Notes: generated from the sequence alone by a model not told the origin. A DNA stretch of 64,000 nucleotides from Prolixibacteraceae bacterium UBA6029 (GCA_002429385.1 DIZL01000010.1:1-64000); one strand, 5' to 3'. Counted from the first letter of the stretch, positions 35,810-45,477 are shown. Numbers and translations: made by a program.

Positions 35810-36445
35810 TTAAATCGGTTCTTCTGAAATGATAACAATCAACGATTTTGGCCCATGCATACCCATAACCAAGGTCTTTTCGATATCGGCAGTGCGACTG
35901 GGGCCGGTGATGTTACTGATTAACGAAGGTAGTTTATTTTTGTACTTTATCTGTAGTTTTTCAATGGCCTGATCCAGAAAATCTGTTAATTGTGATTTGT
36001 GGGCAATAACGATGTGAGTTTCGGGGAATACATTTAACCTGCGGCCTGAAATCTGAGCAGAGCTGATCATCACTGACCCCAGATGAGCCACCAGGAATTC
36101 ACAACCGGTAAGTCCGATATTTAATTTAGTGAAAGAGTTCTCATCCGAAACAATTTCAATGGAGTCTTTAATAATATCCTGAAGAATTGGGTCAGTACAA
36201 AACAGATGATTTTGATTCTTTTCCAGACAGAGTAATTTTACCTGATAGGCAATATCAGATTTGGATTCACAAAATATAACCTGCCCGCCAATAAGTTCGA
36301 GATTGGTTTTAAACTCCTGTTCCAATGATTCATTTAGAGGCAGGTAAATAGGAGAGGTGAAATCGGGGGATTCTACCTCGATTTCACCTCTTTTTTCCTG
36401 TGCAGCCTTCAGACGGGCCAAAATATTGTTTTTTGCAGAGTCCAT
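35810..36445 (-). CDS. LUD domain protein (LutC/YkgG-like)
   Basis: A 211-residue single LUD-domain protein. Visible are AspIleGlyLeuThrGlyCysGluPheLeuValAlaHisLeuGlySerValMet and the C-terminal IleThrGlyProSerArgThrAlaAspIleGlu with HisGlyProLys, both typical of LutC. LutC belongs to lactate-oxidising LutABC, but lutA and lutB are absent. In Bacteroidota this lone copy regularly follows ftsH, so a lactate role is doubtful. It shares one base with the ftsH stop. Confidence 0.85.
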   Translation of the reverse strand: MDSAKNNILARLKAAQEKRGEIEVESPDFTSPIYLPLNESLEQEFKTNLELIGGQVIFCESKSDIAYQVKLLCLEKNQNHLFCTDPILQDIIKDSIEIVSDENSFTKLNIGLTGCEFLVAHLGSVMISSAQISGRRLNVFPETHIVIAHKSQLTDFLDQAIEKLQIKYKNKLPSLISNITGPSRTADIEKTLVMGMHGPKSLIVIISEEPI

Positions 36446-38472
36446 TAGGCTGATTCAGATGCTGCTTCTTCTTCCTTATTTTCAAGCAGGCCGGCAGCTA
36501 TTTCTTTTTTTGCTTCTGCAACCATCAATGGTTTCCCCCATTTACGTTTTCCAAACACGTTCTCCAGATCTTCACTGAAAATAACTTCTTTTTCCAAAAG
36601 CAATTCAGACAGTTGCTGATGTCCTTCTTTATGGAGTGTAAGTATTTCCAATGCTCTGAGGTATTGGTTTTCGATCAGAAGTTTTGATTCAGAATCGATT
36701 AGTTCAGCTGTTTTTTCGCTGTAAGGTTTGGTAAAACCATATTCGTTTTGACCTGATGAATCGTAGAAACTTATATTTCCAACCTTCTCGCTCATGCCGA
36801 ATATACTAACCATCGCATAGGATTGTTTGGTTACTTTCTCGAGGTCGTTTTGTGCTCCAGAAGAGATACTGCTGAATGCAATCTGTTCGGCTGCGCGGCC
36901 ACCAAGTGCAGAACACATTTCGTCAAGTAACTGGTCTTTGGTAGTGATAGAACGTTCTTCAGGAAGGTACCAGGCTGCGCCCAATGCTTTTCCACGAGGA
37001 ACAATCGTCACTTTTACAAGCGGATGAGCATGTTCGAGCAACCAGCTAATGGTCGCATGACCTGCTTCATGATAGGCGATACGGCGTTTCTCGTCTACCG
37101 AAATAATCTTGTTTTTCTTTTCCAACCCACCAACGATGCGGTCGACCGCATCCAGAAAGTCTTGTTTCTCGACAATTTCTTTGTTTTTACGAGCAGCAAT
37201 CAGTGCAGACTCATTACAAACATTGGCAATGTCAGCTCCTGAGAATCCAGGTGTTTGTTTGGCCAGAAATGCGGGTTCAACTTCAGGTGAAAGCTTAATT
37301 GGTTTCAGGTGAACCATGAATATTTCCTCGCGTTCATTCAAATCAGGCAGTTCAACATGTATCTGACGGTCGAAACGTCCGGCACGCATTAAGGCACGGT
37401 CGAGAATATCTGCCCGGTTTGTAGCTGCAAGTATGATTACACCGGAATTGGTATCAAAACCATCCATTTCAGTCAACAACTGGTTCAGAGTATTTTCGCG
37501 TTCATCGTTTGATCCGAAGTTAGGATTTTTACCACGGGCACGACCAATTGCATCTATCTCGTCGATAAATACTATGCATGGAGCTTTTTCCTTGGCCTGT
37601 TTAAACAAATCACGAACACGGGAAGCTCCGACTCCAACAAACATTTCTACAAAATCGGAACCCGACATCGAGAAGAAGGGGACATTGGCTTCGCCTGCAA
37701 CAGCTTTCGCCAGTAATGTTTTTCCTGTTCCCGGAGGACCAACCAAAAGAGCCCCTTTCGGAATCTTTCCACCCAGTTTGGTGAATTTTGTCGGACTCTT
37801 CAGAAAGTCTACAATCTCTTCCACCTCCTGTTTGGCTTCTGCAAGACCTGCAACGTCTTTAAAAGTGTTCGAAACTCTTGAATCTTTATCAAATACTTTG
37901 GCCTGTGATTTACCCACATTGAAAATGTTTCCGCCACCTCCGCCACCTGCACCTTTGCTCATTCGTTTGAAAATCCACCACCAGAGTAAAATGATGAGTG
38001 CAAAAGGTCCGATCCAACTGATCAATTCACCCAGATAATTGTGGACGGTTTTGTATTCAACACCGATTTTATTCTCTTCAGTAGCAGTGGACTGGACTTC
38101 CTGTAAGTTCTTTTCAAAAGAGTCGACCGAACCGATTGTGAAGAAGAAGTGAGGACCCGCTTTGGCAGGGGCAGTGAATCCATTGTTCAGTTTTGAAGCA
38201 TATTTGTCATAGCTGCTTTCTTTCAGGTATATCTGAGCTTCTTTTTCATTTACAACAATGATTTTCTTGATATCGTTGTTCGGCAACATGGTTGTCTTTA
38301 CGTCTTTCCAGTTGGTTTCAACAGGCCCTGCACCCAGGGTGAACCACTGAATGGCAAGAAAGGCAATGATTACCGCACCATAAATCCAATATACATTAAT
38401 TTTAGGGACCTTGTTGCCTTGCCTCAGATTGTTGAAATTCTGCTTCTCTTTATCGTTTTTATTTTCTGCCAT
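36445..38472 (-). CDS. ftsH: ATP-dependent zinc metalloprotease FtsH
   Basis: A 675-residue membrane AAA protease. Two N-terminal helices (about 27-46 and 150-168) flank a periplasmic domain. Then come Walker A GlyProProGlyThrGlyLysThr, Walker B PheIleAspGluIleAsp, the second region of homology ending GlyArgPheAspArg, and the zinc site HisGluAlaGlyHis. It degrades unassembled membrane proteins and short-lived regulators. A Gly-rich linker (GlyAlaGlyGlyGlyGlyGlyGly) precedes the AAA module. Second gene of the rsfS-to-pssA operon. Confidence 0.97.
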   Translation of the reverse strand: MAENKNDKEKQNFNNLRQGNKVPKINVYWIYGAVIIAFLAIQWFTLGAGPVETNWKDVKTTMLPNNDIKKIIVVNEKEAQIYLKESSYDKYASKLNNGFTAPAKAGPHFFFTIGSVDSFEKNLQEVQSTATEENKIGVEYKTVHNYLGELISWIGPFALIILLWWWIFKRMSKGAGGGGGGNIFNVGKSQAKVFDKDSRVSNTFKDVAGLAEAKQEVEEIVDFLKSPTKFTKLGGKIPKGALLVGPPGTGKTLLAKAVAGEANVPFFSMSGSDFVEMFVGVGASRVRDLFKQAKEKAPCIVFIDEIDAIGRARGKNPNFGSNDERENTLNQLLTEMDGFDTNSGVIILAATNRADILDRALMRAGRFDRQIHVELPDLNEREEIFMVHLKPIKLSPEVEPAFLAKQTPGFSGADIANVCNESALIAARKNKEIVEKQDFLDAVDRIVGGLEKKNKIISVDEKRRIAYHEAGHATISWLLEHAHPLVKVTIVPRGKALGAAWYLPEERSITTKDQLLDEMCSALGGRAAEQIAFSSISSGAQNDLEKVTKQSYAMVSIFGMSEKVGNISFYDSSGQNEYGFTKPYSEKTAELIDSESKLLIENQYLRALEILTLHKEGHQQLSELLLEKEVIFSEDLENVFGKRKWGKPLMVAEAKKEIAAGLLENKEEEAASESA

Positions 38473-38478
38473 TTTATT

Positions 38479-38856
38479 TTAGTTATCTTCTTTTATTAAT
38501 TCAATGTGTGCATCGGCCCATAAGTTCTCTAAATCGTAGAATGTTCTGGCTTCCTTTTGAAATACATGTACCATAATGTCAGCGTAATCCAGTAAAATCC
38601 AAAGTGAATTACGGTATCCATCCGTATGCCAGGCTCTTTCGTTAATCAACTCTTCAACAGTATCCTCCACAGAATGGGCGATTGCATCAACCTGTGTATT
38701 CGAATTCCCATGACATATGATGAAATATTTACATTCGGTATGATTTATTTTTGTTAAGTCGATTTTAATTAATTCCAAACCTTTTTTTCTTTGAATTCCT
38801 TCAACAATGGCATTGATCAATTGTTCAGCTTCAGTTTCATTAATGCTTTTGTTCAT
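38479..38856 (-). CDS. rsfS: Ribosomal silencing factor RsfS
   Basis: A 125-residue protein of the RsfS/Iojap family that binds ribosomal protein L14 and blocks subunit joining when nutrients are low. Conserved parts are IleAspLeuThrLysIleAsnHisThrGlu, IleCysHisGlyAsnSer, and GlyTyrArgAsnSerLeuTrpIleLeuLeuAspTyrAlaAspIleMetValHisValPhe. I use the ATG at 38856; a TTG three codons upstream is less likely. First gene of the operon running down to pssA. Confidence 0.93.
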   Translation of the reverse strand: MNKSINETEAEQLINAIVEGIQRKKGLELIKIDLTKINHTECKYFIICHGNSNTQVDAIAHSVEDTVEELINERAWHTDGYRNSLWILLDYADIMVHVFQKEARTFYDLENLWADAHIELIKEDN

Positions 38857-38874
38857 AAATTTCAATTAGAACTA

Positions 38875-38882
38875 CAAAGATA
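38875..38882 (-). promoter_or_regulatory. -7 box of the rsfS-ftsH operon
   Basis: TATCTTTG on the minus strand fits the Bacteroidota -7 consensus TAnnTTTG exactly and lies 18 bases before the rsfS ATG. No -33 TTTG at the usual spacing was found. Confidence 0.4.
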
Positions 38883-38952
38883 AATTTTTTAATTTATTAG
38901 ATGTGATTAAACTTTTATGTCGGAAATCCTGCTTAATAAAGAAATGCAAATT

Positions 38953-38960
38953 TAACTTTG
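38953..38960 (+). promoter_or_regulatory. -7 box directly before birA
   Basis: TAACTTTG fits TAnnTTTG exactly and ends only four bases before the birA start codon at 38965. With the usual distance to the transcript start, the message would begin at or next to the ATG and have no leader. No -33 element is obvious. Confidence 0.4.
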
Positions 38961-38964
38961 CTGA

Positions 38965-39720
38965 ATGAAACAAATCATTGGAAATTCAATTGTCCGTCTT
39001 AAGCTGATCGACTCTACCAACAACTATGCCAACAGTCAAATAAGGGAAAAAGAATTGGTTGAAGGTACTGTCTTTTTGGCATACGAACAAACGTCAGGGC
39101 GTGGACAACTGAAAAATAGCTGGGAAAGTTCTCCGGGAGAAAACCTTCTCTTTTCAATCGTCTTATATCCCGGATTCCTAGAGATCCGTCGTCAGTTTAT
39201 GCTCTCCAAAGTTGTTACTCTAGGTATTTACAAGGCTATACACAAGTATGTTGACAATCTGAGAATAAAATGGCCCAATGATATTTATTCGGGAAATCAG
39301 AAGCTCGGAGGTATACTGATTGAAAACTCAATCATGAGTGGATTACTGAAAAGTTCTGTTGTTGGGATTGGCTTGAATGTCAATCAAACGGTTTTCCTCA
39401 GCAATGCGCCTAATCCGGTGTCTATGCGAACACTGACAAATCAGCATTACGATTGTGAGAAGATACTGACGGAAGTGTTATCAGGCATTGATGATTATTA
39501 TACTCTGTTGCGAAACGGCGAAGAAGGCAAAATCGATCTGGAATTTATCTCCTTACTATACCGTTTGAACAAGAGACATTCTTTTCGTGCCGAAAAGGAA
39601 GTTTTTGAAGGAGAGATTATAGGAGTGAATGAAATAGGCCAATTGATGATCCGAAAAGCAGATGGTGAAATTCTTCAATTTCATTTTAAGGAAATTGAAT
39701 TCCTGCAGGATGGTCATTAG
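38965..39720 (+). CDS. birA: Biotin-[acetyl-CoA carboxylase] ligase
   Basis: A 251-residue biotin protein ligase that activates biotin to biotinyl-AMP and attaches it to the carboxyl carrier protein. The ligase core shows SerThrAsnAsnTyrAla, the biotin loop GlyArgGlyGlnLeuLysAsnSerTrp and LysTrpProAsnAspIleTyr, then GlyIleGlyLeuAsnValAsnGln. There is no N-terminal DNA-binding helix-turn-helix, so it cannot act as the E. coli type repressor. It is divergent from rsfS, with only about 100 bases between. Confidence 0.92.
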   Translation: MKQIIGNSIVRLKLIDSTNNYANSQIREKELVEGTVFLAYEQTSGRGQLKNSWESSPGENLLFSIVLYPGFLEIRRQFMLSKVVTLGIYKAIHKYVDNLRIKWPNDIYSGNQKLGGILIENSIMSGLLKSSVVGIGLNVNQTVFLSNAPNPVSMRTLTNQHYDCEKILTEVLSGIDDYYTLLRNGEEGKIDLEFISLLYRLNKRHSFRAEKEVFEGEIIGVNEIGQLMIRKADGEILQFHFKEIEFLQDGH

Positions 39721-39856
39721 TCAACCGAAAATAGGAGGCAGGAAAAGGGAGACAGGAAACTGGATAAAGGAGAGCTGAAGGTGTTACGTAACAAGAAGCA
39801 TCAGCAATTTCCCCTTGTCCTTTTTCCCTTCTCCCTTGTCCTTTTTTCTTTTTCCT

Positions 39857-40306
39857 CTACCTGTATGGCAAAGCAGCCAGCATATCGGCGAAGCGGTTGA
39901 TGCCTTCCTCCAGCTTTTTGTTTACCATCATTTTTATCATCATACTCATTTCGGCATCCAGGGTAATCCTAAGTTTTGATTCATAATCAGACACAGGAAG
40001 CAATTGAATCCAGAAAGTTATGTCCAGAGGCAGCTTTCCGCTGCTTTTTACTTTGATTGTTTTGTGGGGTTCACGTTCTATGATCCTGATCTCGGCCAAT
40101 CCCATACCGGCAATCTGAAACCTGCAGGAATCAGCATCAGATTCAAAGTTCGAAATCTTAATCTGGGGTACCTGTTCGGTTAGTTTTGTCAAGAGACCTT
40201 CATTCACGTATTTAGAGAGGTTCTCGAAATTAGACAGGTAATTGTATACAATCTCCTGATTTTGCTGGACTGTTTTGACGTCGCTTATATATTTAGTGCT
40301 AGACAT
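39857..40306 (-). CDS. SRPBCC (START-like) superfamily protein
   Basis: A 149-residue protein of the polyketide-cyclase/START fold. It starts with ValLysThrValGlnGlnAsnGlnGluIleValTyrAsnTyrLeuSerAsn and ends in the long helix MetMetIleLysMetMetValAsnLysLysLeuGluGlyIle. The interior beta strands fit a hydrophobic-ligand cavity. The ligand is unknown. It is encoded 18 bases downstream of pyrE, so the two are probably co-transcribed, as in other Bacteroidota. Confidence 0.8.
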   Translation of the reverse strand: MSSTKYISDVKTVQQNQEIVYNYLSNFENLSKYVNEGLLTKLTEQVPQIKISNFESDADSCRFQIAGMGLAEIRIIEREPHKTIKVKSSGKLPLDITFWIQLLPVSDYESKLRITLDAEMSMMIKMMVNKKLEEGINRFADMLAALPYR

Positions 40307-40324
40307 AGATCGTTTAAAGATTAA

Positions 40325-40963
40325 CTATTTACCCCAGCTTTCAGGTTGCTCGCGCCACTTGTTCAGCTTTTCAACCTCTTCGGGTTTAACGTCACCTGAC
40401 TCCAATGCCAGATCAATCAATACCTGGTAGCGACTTAAAGCAGTCAGTTCCAATCCCGCATCGGCAAAATTCTTGCGTGCATGTGGAAAATTGTAGGTGA
40501 AGATAGCCAGCATACCTAATACATCGCCACCAAAATTGGTAATGGCATCGGCGGCTTTCAGACTGCTCACCCCGGTTGAAATAAGGTCTTCAATAATTAC
40601 AACCTTTTGCCCGGCTTTCATGTCCCCTTCAATGAGGTTTTCAAGTCCGTGATCTTTTGGTTTCGCACGAACATAAATAAACGGCAATCCCAGTTCCTGT
40701 GCAACCAGCATTCCGTGAGCAATAGCCCCGGTGGCTACTCCGGCGATCACTTCAGCCTGGGGATACTTTTCACGGATAATTTTGCAGAACTGTTCGCAGA
40801 TAAATGTTCTCTCGGCAGGATAGGACATGATTTTGCGGTTGTCGCAGTAAATCGGCGCTTTCCATCCTGAGGCCCATGTAAACGGATTATTGGGCTGTAC
40901 TTTTATGGTATTGATATGAAGCAGTTTCTTTGTAACTTCGATTTGAATTTGTTCTATCATCAT
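40325..40963 (-). CDS. pyrE: Orotate phosphoribosyltransferase
   Basis: A 212-residue enzyme joining orotate to PRPP to give OMP in pyrimidine synthesis. The PRPP loop is ValValIleIleGluAspLeuIleSerThrGlyValSerSer (about 123-136). The N-terminal part has SerGlyTrpLysAlaProIleTyrCysAspAsnArg. A minus-strand TACATTTG box at 40990-40997 is a fair -7 element and overlaps the start codon of the divergent Nudix gene. Two adjacent ATGs could start it. Confidence 0.94.
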   Translation of the reverse strand: MMIEQIQIEVTKKLLHINTIKVQPNNPFTWASGWKAPIYCDNRKIMSYPAERTFICEQFCKIIREKYPQAEVIAGVATGAIAHGMLVAQELGLPFIYVRAKPKDHGLENLIEGDMKAGQKVVIIEDLISTGVSSLKAADAITNFGGDVLGMLAIFTYNFPHARKNFADAGLELTALSRYQVLIDLALESGDVKPEEVEKLNKWREQPESWGK

Positions 40964-40992
40964 TGTTTTTTTTTTACTAATATCGCCGACAA

Positions 40993-41625
40993 ATGTACAA
41001 AGTTTTTTTTAATGACTCTACCATAGAGTTAAGCTCCGAAGTAAAAAAATCATCAAATAATAACATTGTTCAAATCATTGAACCTGAATGTTATAGTTTT
41101 GTGGATCAGCTTGTTTGTATTATTAAGTCAGGCTCAAAAGTACCGAATTCCTTAGTACTGACTCAGGAAGTCAATACGCTGTGGGATCATTTCCGAAGTC
41201 AGTTTGTTGAGATTCCTGCAGCAGGAGGATTGGTTCAAAACAAGGATGGATATTTCCTTTTCATCCGTCGATTAGGGGTATGGGATTTGCCAAAAGGGAA
41301 AGTTGAGAAGAAAGAGACTTCGGGAAATGCCGCTATTCGTGAGGTTGAGGAAGAGTGTGGTTTGTCGGGAGTGAAGATCATCAAACCGCTTGATTCAACT
41401 TTTCATATTTATAAGTCACCTTATCTTCCGGTTTCGGGGAATCTGGTATTAAAAGAAACAAAGTGGTTTTTAATGAATTATTCGGGAAGTGAAACTCCTG
41501 TCCCTCAGACCGAGGAAGACATTGAAGAAGTAAGATGGGTTCAGTTGTCTGAGTTGGATAAAGTGATGGAGAATACTTATTCAAGTCTGCGCGAATTACT
41601 TCAGAAGACATTGCCCCTTATTTGA
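40993..41625 (+). CDS. Nudix hydrolase family protein
   Basis: A 210-residue protein with an N-terminal extension of about 70 residues and a Nudix domain. The Nudix box is complete: Gly, five residues, Glu, seven residues, then ArgGluValGluGluGluCysGlyLeu (about 100-122), binding Mg2+ for pyrophosphate bond cleavage. The substrate cannot be told. The gene is divergent from pyrE and its last 8 bases overlap the end of the convergent thioredoxin-fold gene. Confidence 0.88.
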   Translation: MYKVFFNDSTIELSSEVKKSSNNNIVQIIEPECYSFVDQLVCIIKSGSKVPNSLVLTQEVNTLWDHFRSQFVEIPAAGGLVQNKDGYFLFIRRLGVWDLPKGKVEKKETSGNAAIREVEEECGLSGVKIIKPLDSTFHIYKSPYLPVSGNLVLKETKWFLMNYSGSETPVPQTEEDIEEVRWVQLSELDKVMENTYSSLRELLQKTLPLI

Positions 41626-43042
41626 CCCCCGGATTATTTGACTTTTGCATTTCCTTCATGTAATCGCTTTTTAACAGTTGACCCAGTTGTCGGTCCAGTC
41701 CATCAATAGGATTGGGAGCCGGTGAAAGCAACAACTTGCCATCCTTACCTATCAGATATGAAACAGGAAAAGTCTTCACTTTATAGGTTTCTAAAATACT
41801 GCTTTCTGAAGTGGTAAATAGTCCTGCCCACCCGCTTTCGTTCTTAAATCCCACATTTACAGGAATTACATTGATGATGACCAGTTTGTCCTTGTAGTGC
41901 GAGGCAATAGTCTTTAATTCATCCAGGTGTTGCCTGCAAATCGGGTTCTTCGGATCAGTAAAGTGCAGGTAAATGTAAGTGTTTGGATAATCTTCGAAAC
42001 TTACTTTTTGTCCGTTTAAGTTTTTCAAACGGATAGCCGGAGGAGTTGTTCCACTGGTTAAATAGGTCAATTCTGAACGGATAAGCTGTGCCGTTTTCTG
42101 TTCATATTCACTCCAGCCCGATGTTTTTACCAAATCCAACATTTTCAGGATTGATGCTTTCGGGAATTGCTTGCTGTACCATGCATCATTCAACGCTTTT
42201 AACAGTACCAGATGTGAAAGCGCTTTGTTGAAATGCATCTGCTTTTGGAAATGCTCATCCAATTGCTGCAATCCGGCTGTGTTGATCAGATTTTTGATTT
42301 CTGCACTTCCCGAAGCGTTGGTAAGCACCGTAAAATAATTTAGGAATACCTGATTAAACAAGACTGCATAGGCAGCCAGGTTATAAACAGGCTGGGCAGT
42401 ACTGAAATAGGTTTCCATAAATGCGGATGATTTTCCCTGATGCAAGGCAAATTCAAGTTCCGCTTCCCTGTATTTCTTGTGCAATTCAAAAAGTGGTGAG
42501 TTCGTTTTCGGAAATTCCTTACTCAACTTAAGTTTTACAGTATCGACCAACGATTTGGCTTGATTGGTAAAGATCTGATCAAAATATTTGTTTTCGTAAT
42601 TGGAAAAGGCCTGTTCGAATTGCTGGATCTGAACATTGATTTCATCCTTGCCTGGTCTTGAAATTCCAAACCAGATCGGATCGGGTTTTACAAACGGATT
42701 TCGTTTTTGTGATTCAGTCAGTGTTCGTTTTGGGGGAAATACTATCTCATAGGTTTTCCCTGGTTCAAGATAGATCATGGCATGATAACCATCAAAATCG
42801 GCAAAACAGAGATTCGTTTCGGCAAGGTCAAATTCAAGGTTGAAAACTCCGTCAGCATTAAACCTGATGGTGCCTGATTTTATTTTTTCTTCGGAAATAA
42901 AGTCATGGAGAATATTCAAATCGATTGAATTCAGGGCGTAATCGGTTGCTTTCCCTGTAATTTTAACCTGTGCCGACCAGGCCTTACCGGCGATTGAGAG
43001 AATTGTTAGGAGGATAAATGTCCTGATTATATTGTTTTTCAC
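41618..43042 (-). CDS. Thioredoxin-fold (TlpA-like) periplasmic protein lacking the CxxC pair
   Basis: A 474-residue secreted protein: signal peptide (about 1-23), a carbohydrate-binding-like or DUF4369-type N-terminal beta domain, a long helical middle, and a C-terminal thioredoxin fold of the TlpA/ResA kind. In the fold, the redox motif position reads AspProLysAsnProIleCysArgGlnHis, leaving one Cys instead of CxxC. The cis-Pro strand ValSerTyrLeuIleGlyLysAspGly is intact. It may bind or hold substrates rather than exchange disulfides. It has no operon partner. Confidence 0.75.
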   Translation of the reverse strand: MKNNIIRTFILLTILSIAGKAWSAQVKITGKATDYALNSIDLNILHDFISEEKIKSGTIRFNADGVFNLEFDLAETNLCFADFDGYHAMIYLEPGKTYEIVFPPKRTLTESQKRNPFVKPDPIWFGISRPGKDEINVQIQQFEQAFSNYENKYFDQIFTNQAKSLVDTVKLKLSKEFPKTNSPLFELHKKYREAELEFALHQGKSSAFMETYFSTAQPVYNLAAYAVLFNQVFLNYFTVLTNASGSAEIKNLINTAGLQQLDEHFQKQMHFNKALSHLVLLKALNDAWYSKQFPKASILKMLDLVKTSGWSEYEQKTAQLIRSELTYLTSGTTPPAIRLKNLNGQKVSFEDYPNTYIYLHFTDPKNPICRQHLDELKTIASHYKDKLVIINVIPVNVGFKNESGWAGLFTTSESSILETYKVKTFPVSYLIGKDGKLLLSPAPNPIDGLDRQLGQLLKSDYMKEMQKSNNPGVK

Positions 43043-43146
43043 AGCGACCAGCAGAGTTACTAAGGTTATTTTTGTCTCAATTAATGGCGAAATAACGCCA
43101 GCTATTGTTTTGGTTATTCGATCTTCGGTCTTCGGTCTTCTTCACC

Positions 43147-43626
43147 TTATTTGTCAGGTTTAAATTCCGACATGTTTAAAGACGCAGGTAAAAACATGCT
43201 TGCATCGCCACCATGACGAATAATATCACGTACAATGGACGAGTTGATCGGTGTGTGTTCGGGCATAGTCAATAGAAAGACTGATTCTATTTGGGGCAGC
43301 ATCTTTTTATTGATCTGTGCAATGGCACGTTCGTATTCAAAATCGGCTGAAGTACGCAATCCACGAAGAATATAACCGGCATTTACCTGTTTGCAGAAAT
43401 CCACAGTCAGGCCTTCATGGGTTTCAACTTCAACCCTGGGCTCATTCTTAAATACTTCGTTAATCCATTTGGCCCTTTTTTCAAGGGGGAAAAAGGATTG
43501 TTTATTCGAGTTATACCCAATCATGATAATGATCTTGTCAAACAATGGGATCGCACGATTAACTATGCTTTCGTGTCCGACAGTAAATGGATCAAATGAC
43601 CCCGGAAAGATGGCAATTCGTTCCAT
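43147..43626 (-). CDS. coaD: Phosphopantetheine adenylyltransferase
   Basis: A 159-residue enzyme of coenzyme A synthesis transferring AMP to 4'-phosphopantetheine. The nucleotidyltransferase motif PheProGlySerPheAspProPheThrValGlyHis opens the protein. ArgGlyLeuArgThrSerAlaAspPheGluTyr and the C-terminal IleAsnSerSerIleValArgAspIle are diagnostic. Full length. Confidence 0.96.
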   Translation of the reverse strand: MERIAIFPGSFDPFTVGHESIVNRAIPLFDKIIIMIGYNSNKQSFFPLEKRAKWINEVFKNEPRVEVETHEGLTVDFCKQVNAGYILRGLRTSADFEYERAIAQINKKMLPQIESVFLLTMPEHTPINSSIVRDIIRHGGDASMFLPASLNMSEFKPDK

Positions 43627-43698
43627 GTTGCTATTTTATTGAATTATATGAGCCGTAAATATAATGCTTATTCAAAAACAGAAGCGAAACAGATCCGT

Positions 43699-44514
43699 TT
43701 AATTCGTTTTTACCTTGCGTTGCCGGCTCAGGATGAAGATTAATACCAATGCAACAGCTGATATCAATAGGCTGATTATGATCTGGTTCGATTTGTTGCT
43801 CTCGAAAAATGAAGTTTTTTGCAATTCGGTCCAGTATTTCATACCGAATAGAACGAGGCCATTGTTGATGGCATGACCCAAAATACATAAATAAATATTC
43901 CGGGTACGTACCATCAGTATCCCCAGGACAATACCAAGTATGAAAGTTGCAGGAAATTGCCATGGATTCAGGTGAAACAAGGCAAACATCAGGGCAGAAA
44001 CGAATACAGCCGTAAATTTCGAATAATTGCGCATCAACCCATGCATGATAACCCCTCTGAAGATCAATTCTTCGACTACCGGGGCCATAATCACAACCTT
44101 TAGTGCAGCGCCGTAAATTCCGAAGTCACTTTCAAAAACTTTATTGAATAATTCCCAGAACCAGGCTGGTGGGGGTAATACCTTCGCAACGGCAATGTTT
44201 ATTTCTCCAATTAGGTTTTGTGCCGCCCAAAAGAAGAATAATACCGGAATCAGAATGAGAACATTAAATGATTTTGCAGGAAAAAGTTCTTTCAAAGGAA
44301 CTCCTGCCCGACGGTAAGCGTAGTAAAAGATGAAGACCGCAGAACCAACACCCAGGATGATTTTCTTAATTGGATTGTACAGATAATCGGTCCCGTCGTA
44401 ATAATCGAGCAGGGCCAGCGGAAAATCGATCAGCGTTTGAATGAAGGTATAGAGAACCACCAAATGTATGGCCCCCATAATGGTCGGATAATGTTTTAGT
44501 TTTTGGTCGTTCAA
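43699..44514 (-). CDS. CPBP family intramembrane metalloprotease
   Basis: A 271-residue membrane protein with about seven or eight helices and the CPBP (Abi/CAAX protease-like) motifs. Motif 1 is ValValGluGluLeuIlePheArgGlyVal, motif 2 is PheAlaLeuPheHisLeuAsn, and motif 3 is HisAlaIleAsnAsnGly. Glu-Glu and the His residues bind zinc. Roles in the family include peptide processing and bacteriocin immunity; substrates are unknown. It is followed, 72 bases on, by coaD. Confidence 0.88.
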   Translation of the reverse strand: MNDQKLKHYPTIMGAIHLVVLYTFIQTLIDFPLALLDYYDGTDYLYNPIKKIILGVGSAVFIFYYAYRRAGVPLKELFPAKSFNVLILIPVLFFFWAAQNLIGEINIAVAKVLPPPAWFWELFNKVFESDFGIYGAALKVVIMAPVVEELIFRGVIMHGLMRNYSKFTAVFVSALMFALFHLNPWQFPATFILGIVLGILMVRTRNIYLCILGHAINNGLVLFGMKYWTELQKTSFFESNKSNQIIISLLISAVALVLIFILSRQRKVKTN

Positions 44515-44692
44515 TTTTCCGGGTTTTGAAAGAGTAAATTTAGCTTTGTTTTTTTAAATATGTTGCATGAAACCCGGATTGTCGTGCATAAAAATCAAAA
44601 GACACTGAATCTTACATGATATTTGGATATCCGTTTGCACATCCATACTTCTGTCTTTTCTCCTGTTCAGCTCTTGGATGGAAAGGGAAATG

Positions 44693-44942
44693 CGATATGA
44701 ATCTATCTTACCACTGTCTTACCACTGTCATACCACTGTCATACCACTGTCAGTACAAATTCGAAACAAATTCGAAACAAATACATAACAAATTCGATAC
44801 AAATACATAGCAGTTCGAATTTGTATCGAATTTGTTACGTATTATATTCGAATTTGTTACGACAGTGGTATGACAGTGATATGACGGTGGTATGACAGTG
44901 GTATGACAGTGGTATGACAGTGGTACGATAGAGTCATATCGG
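44693..44942. repeat. 250-bp imperfect palindrome built of nested tandem repeats
   Basis: The left arm has four units of ATACCACTGTC (11 bases, 44708-44752) and then four ACAAATTCGA/ACAAATACATA units. The right arm is their reverse complement in opposite order, ending with six or seven units of GACAGTGGTAT (44862-44936). The outer flanks also pair (GATATGAATCTATC against GATAGAGTCATATC). The whole could fold into one long hairpin. It contains no gene and no transposase remains. Confidence 0.85.
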
Positions 44943-45105
44943 GAAACTGAAGGGGATAAGGTATGGGTAATGATGAAACTGAACCACTTCATGTTCTTGT
45001 GGGGATGTGTTTTCACTAATTTTGCAGTACTTGTTTTGGTTTTATTCAGAAGACCCCACATTTTGTCCTGAAACCTTAGTAACTTAGTTCAACCCATTGA
45101 CTGCC

Positions 45106-45155
45106 AACCTTATTTACCTTATTATTTTGGATATTGGCATAAGGTAAATAAGGTT
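45106..45155. repeat. Perfect 17-bp inverted repeat
   Basis: AACCTTATTTACCTTAT (45106-45122) pairs perfectly with ATAAGGTAAATAAGGTT (45139-45155) over a 16-base loop. It is not followed by a T-run. It lies some 400 bases before rpmB in non-coding DNA. Confidence 0.8.
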
Positions 45156-45477
45156 TGGGTTAGGGGATTCTTGGCCAGTTACTAAGGTTTAACGATTTTA
45201 AAATAAGGTTTTTAATAACTAATCCTGATCAGTTCACCCGAATTCCATTCAAGAATATCATATAATCTAAGAAATGTATTAATCGATTCGTTTGAATTGC
45301 CTTAGCTACCAATTCAGTCCATACACAATTACCAGTTTTGAATTTCAGTACGAATCTGTTCTCTAAATTCTGAAGTGTTTGTTATCAGCTTATCGTATTG
45401 AAAGTTAAAGATATAACAGGATACGGAATGGAAATAACTGAATAGTTGCGTATTTGTGGAAAATACTTCAAAAACTA

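Noticed and set aside
43631..43963. 110-residue minus-strand frame
   Set aside because: Overlaps the CPBP protease gene in another frame; composition is not protein-like.
44693..44942. Possible CRISPR array
   Set aside because: Units are 11 bases and directly adjacent, without unique spacers, and no cas genes are present.
44616..45061. Two frames, 64 and 103 residues, on opposite strands
   Set aside because: Both are translations of the tandem repeats in the 250-bp palindrome (SerTyrHisCys-type repeats).
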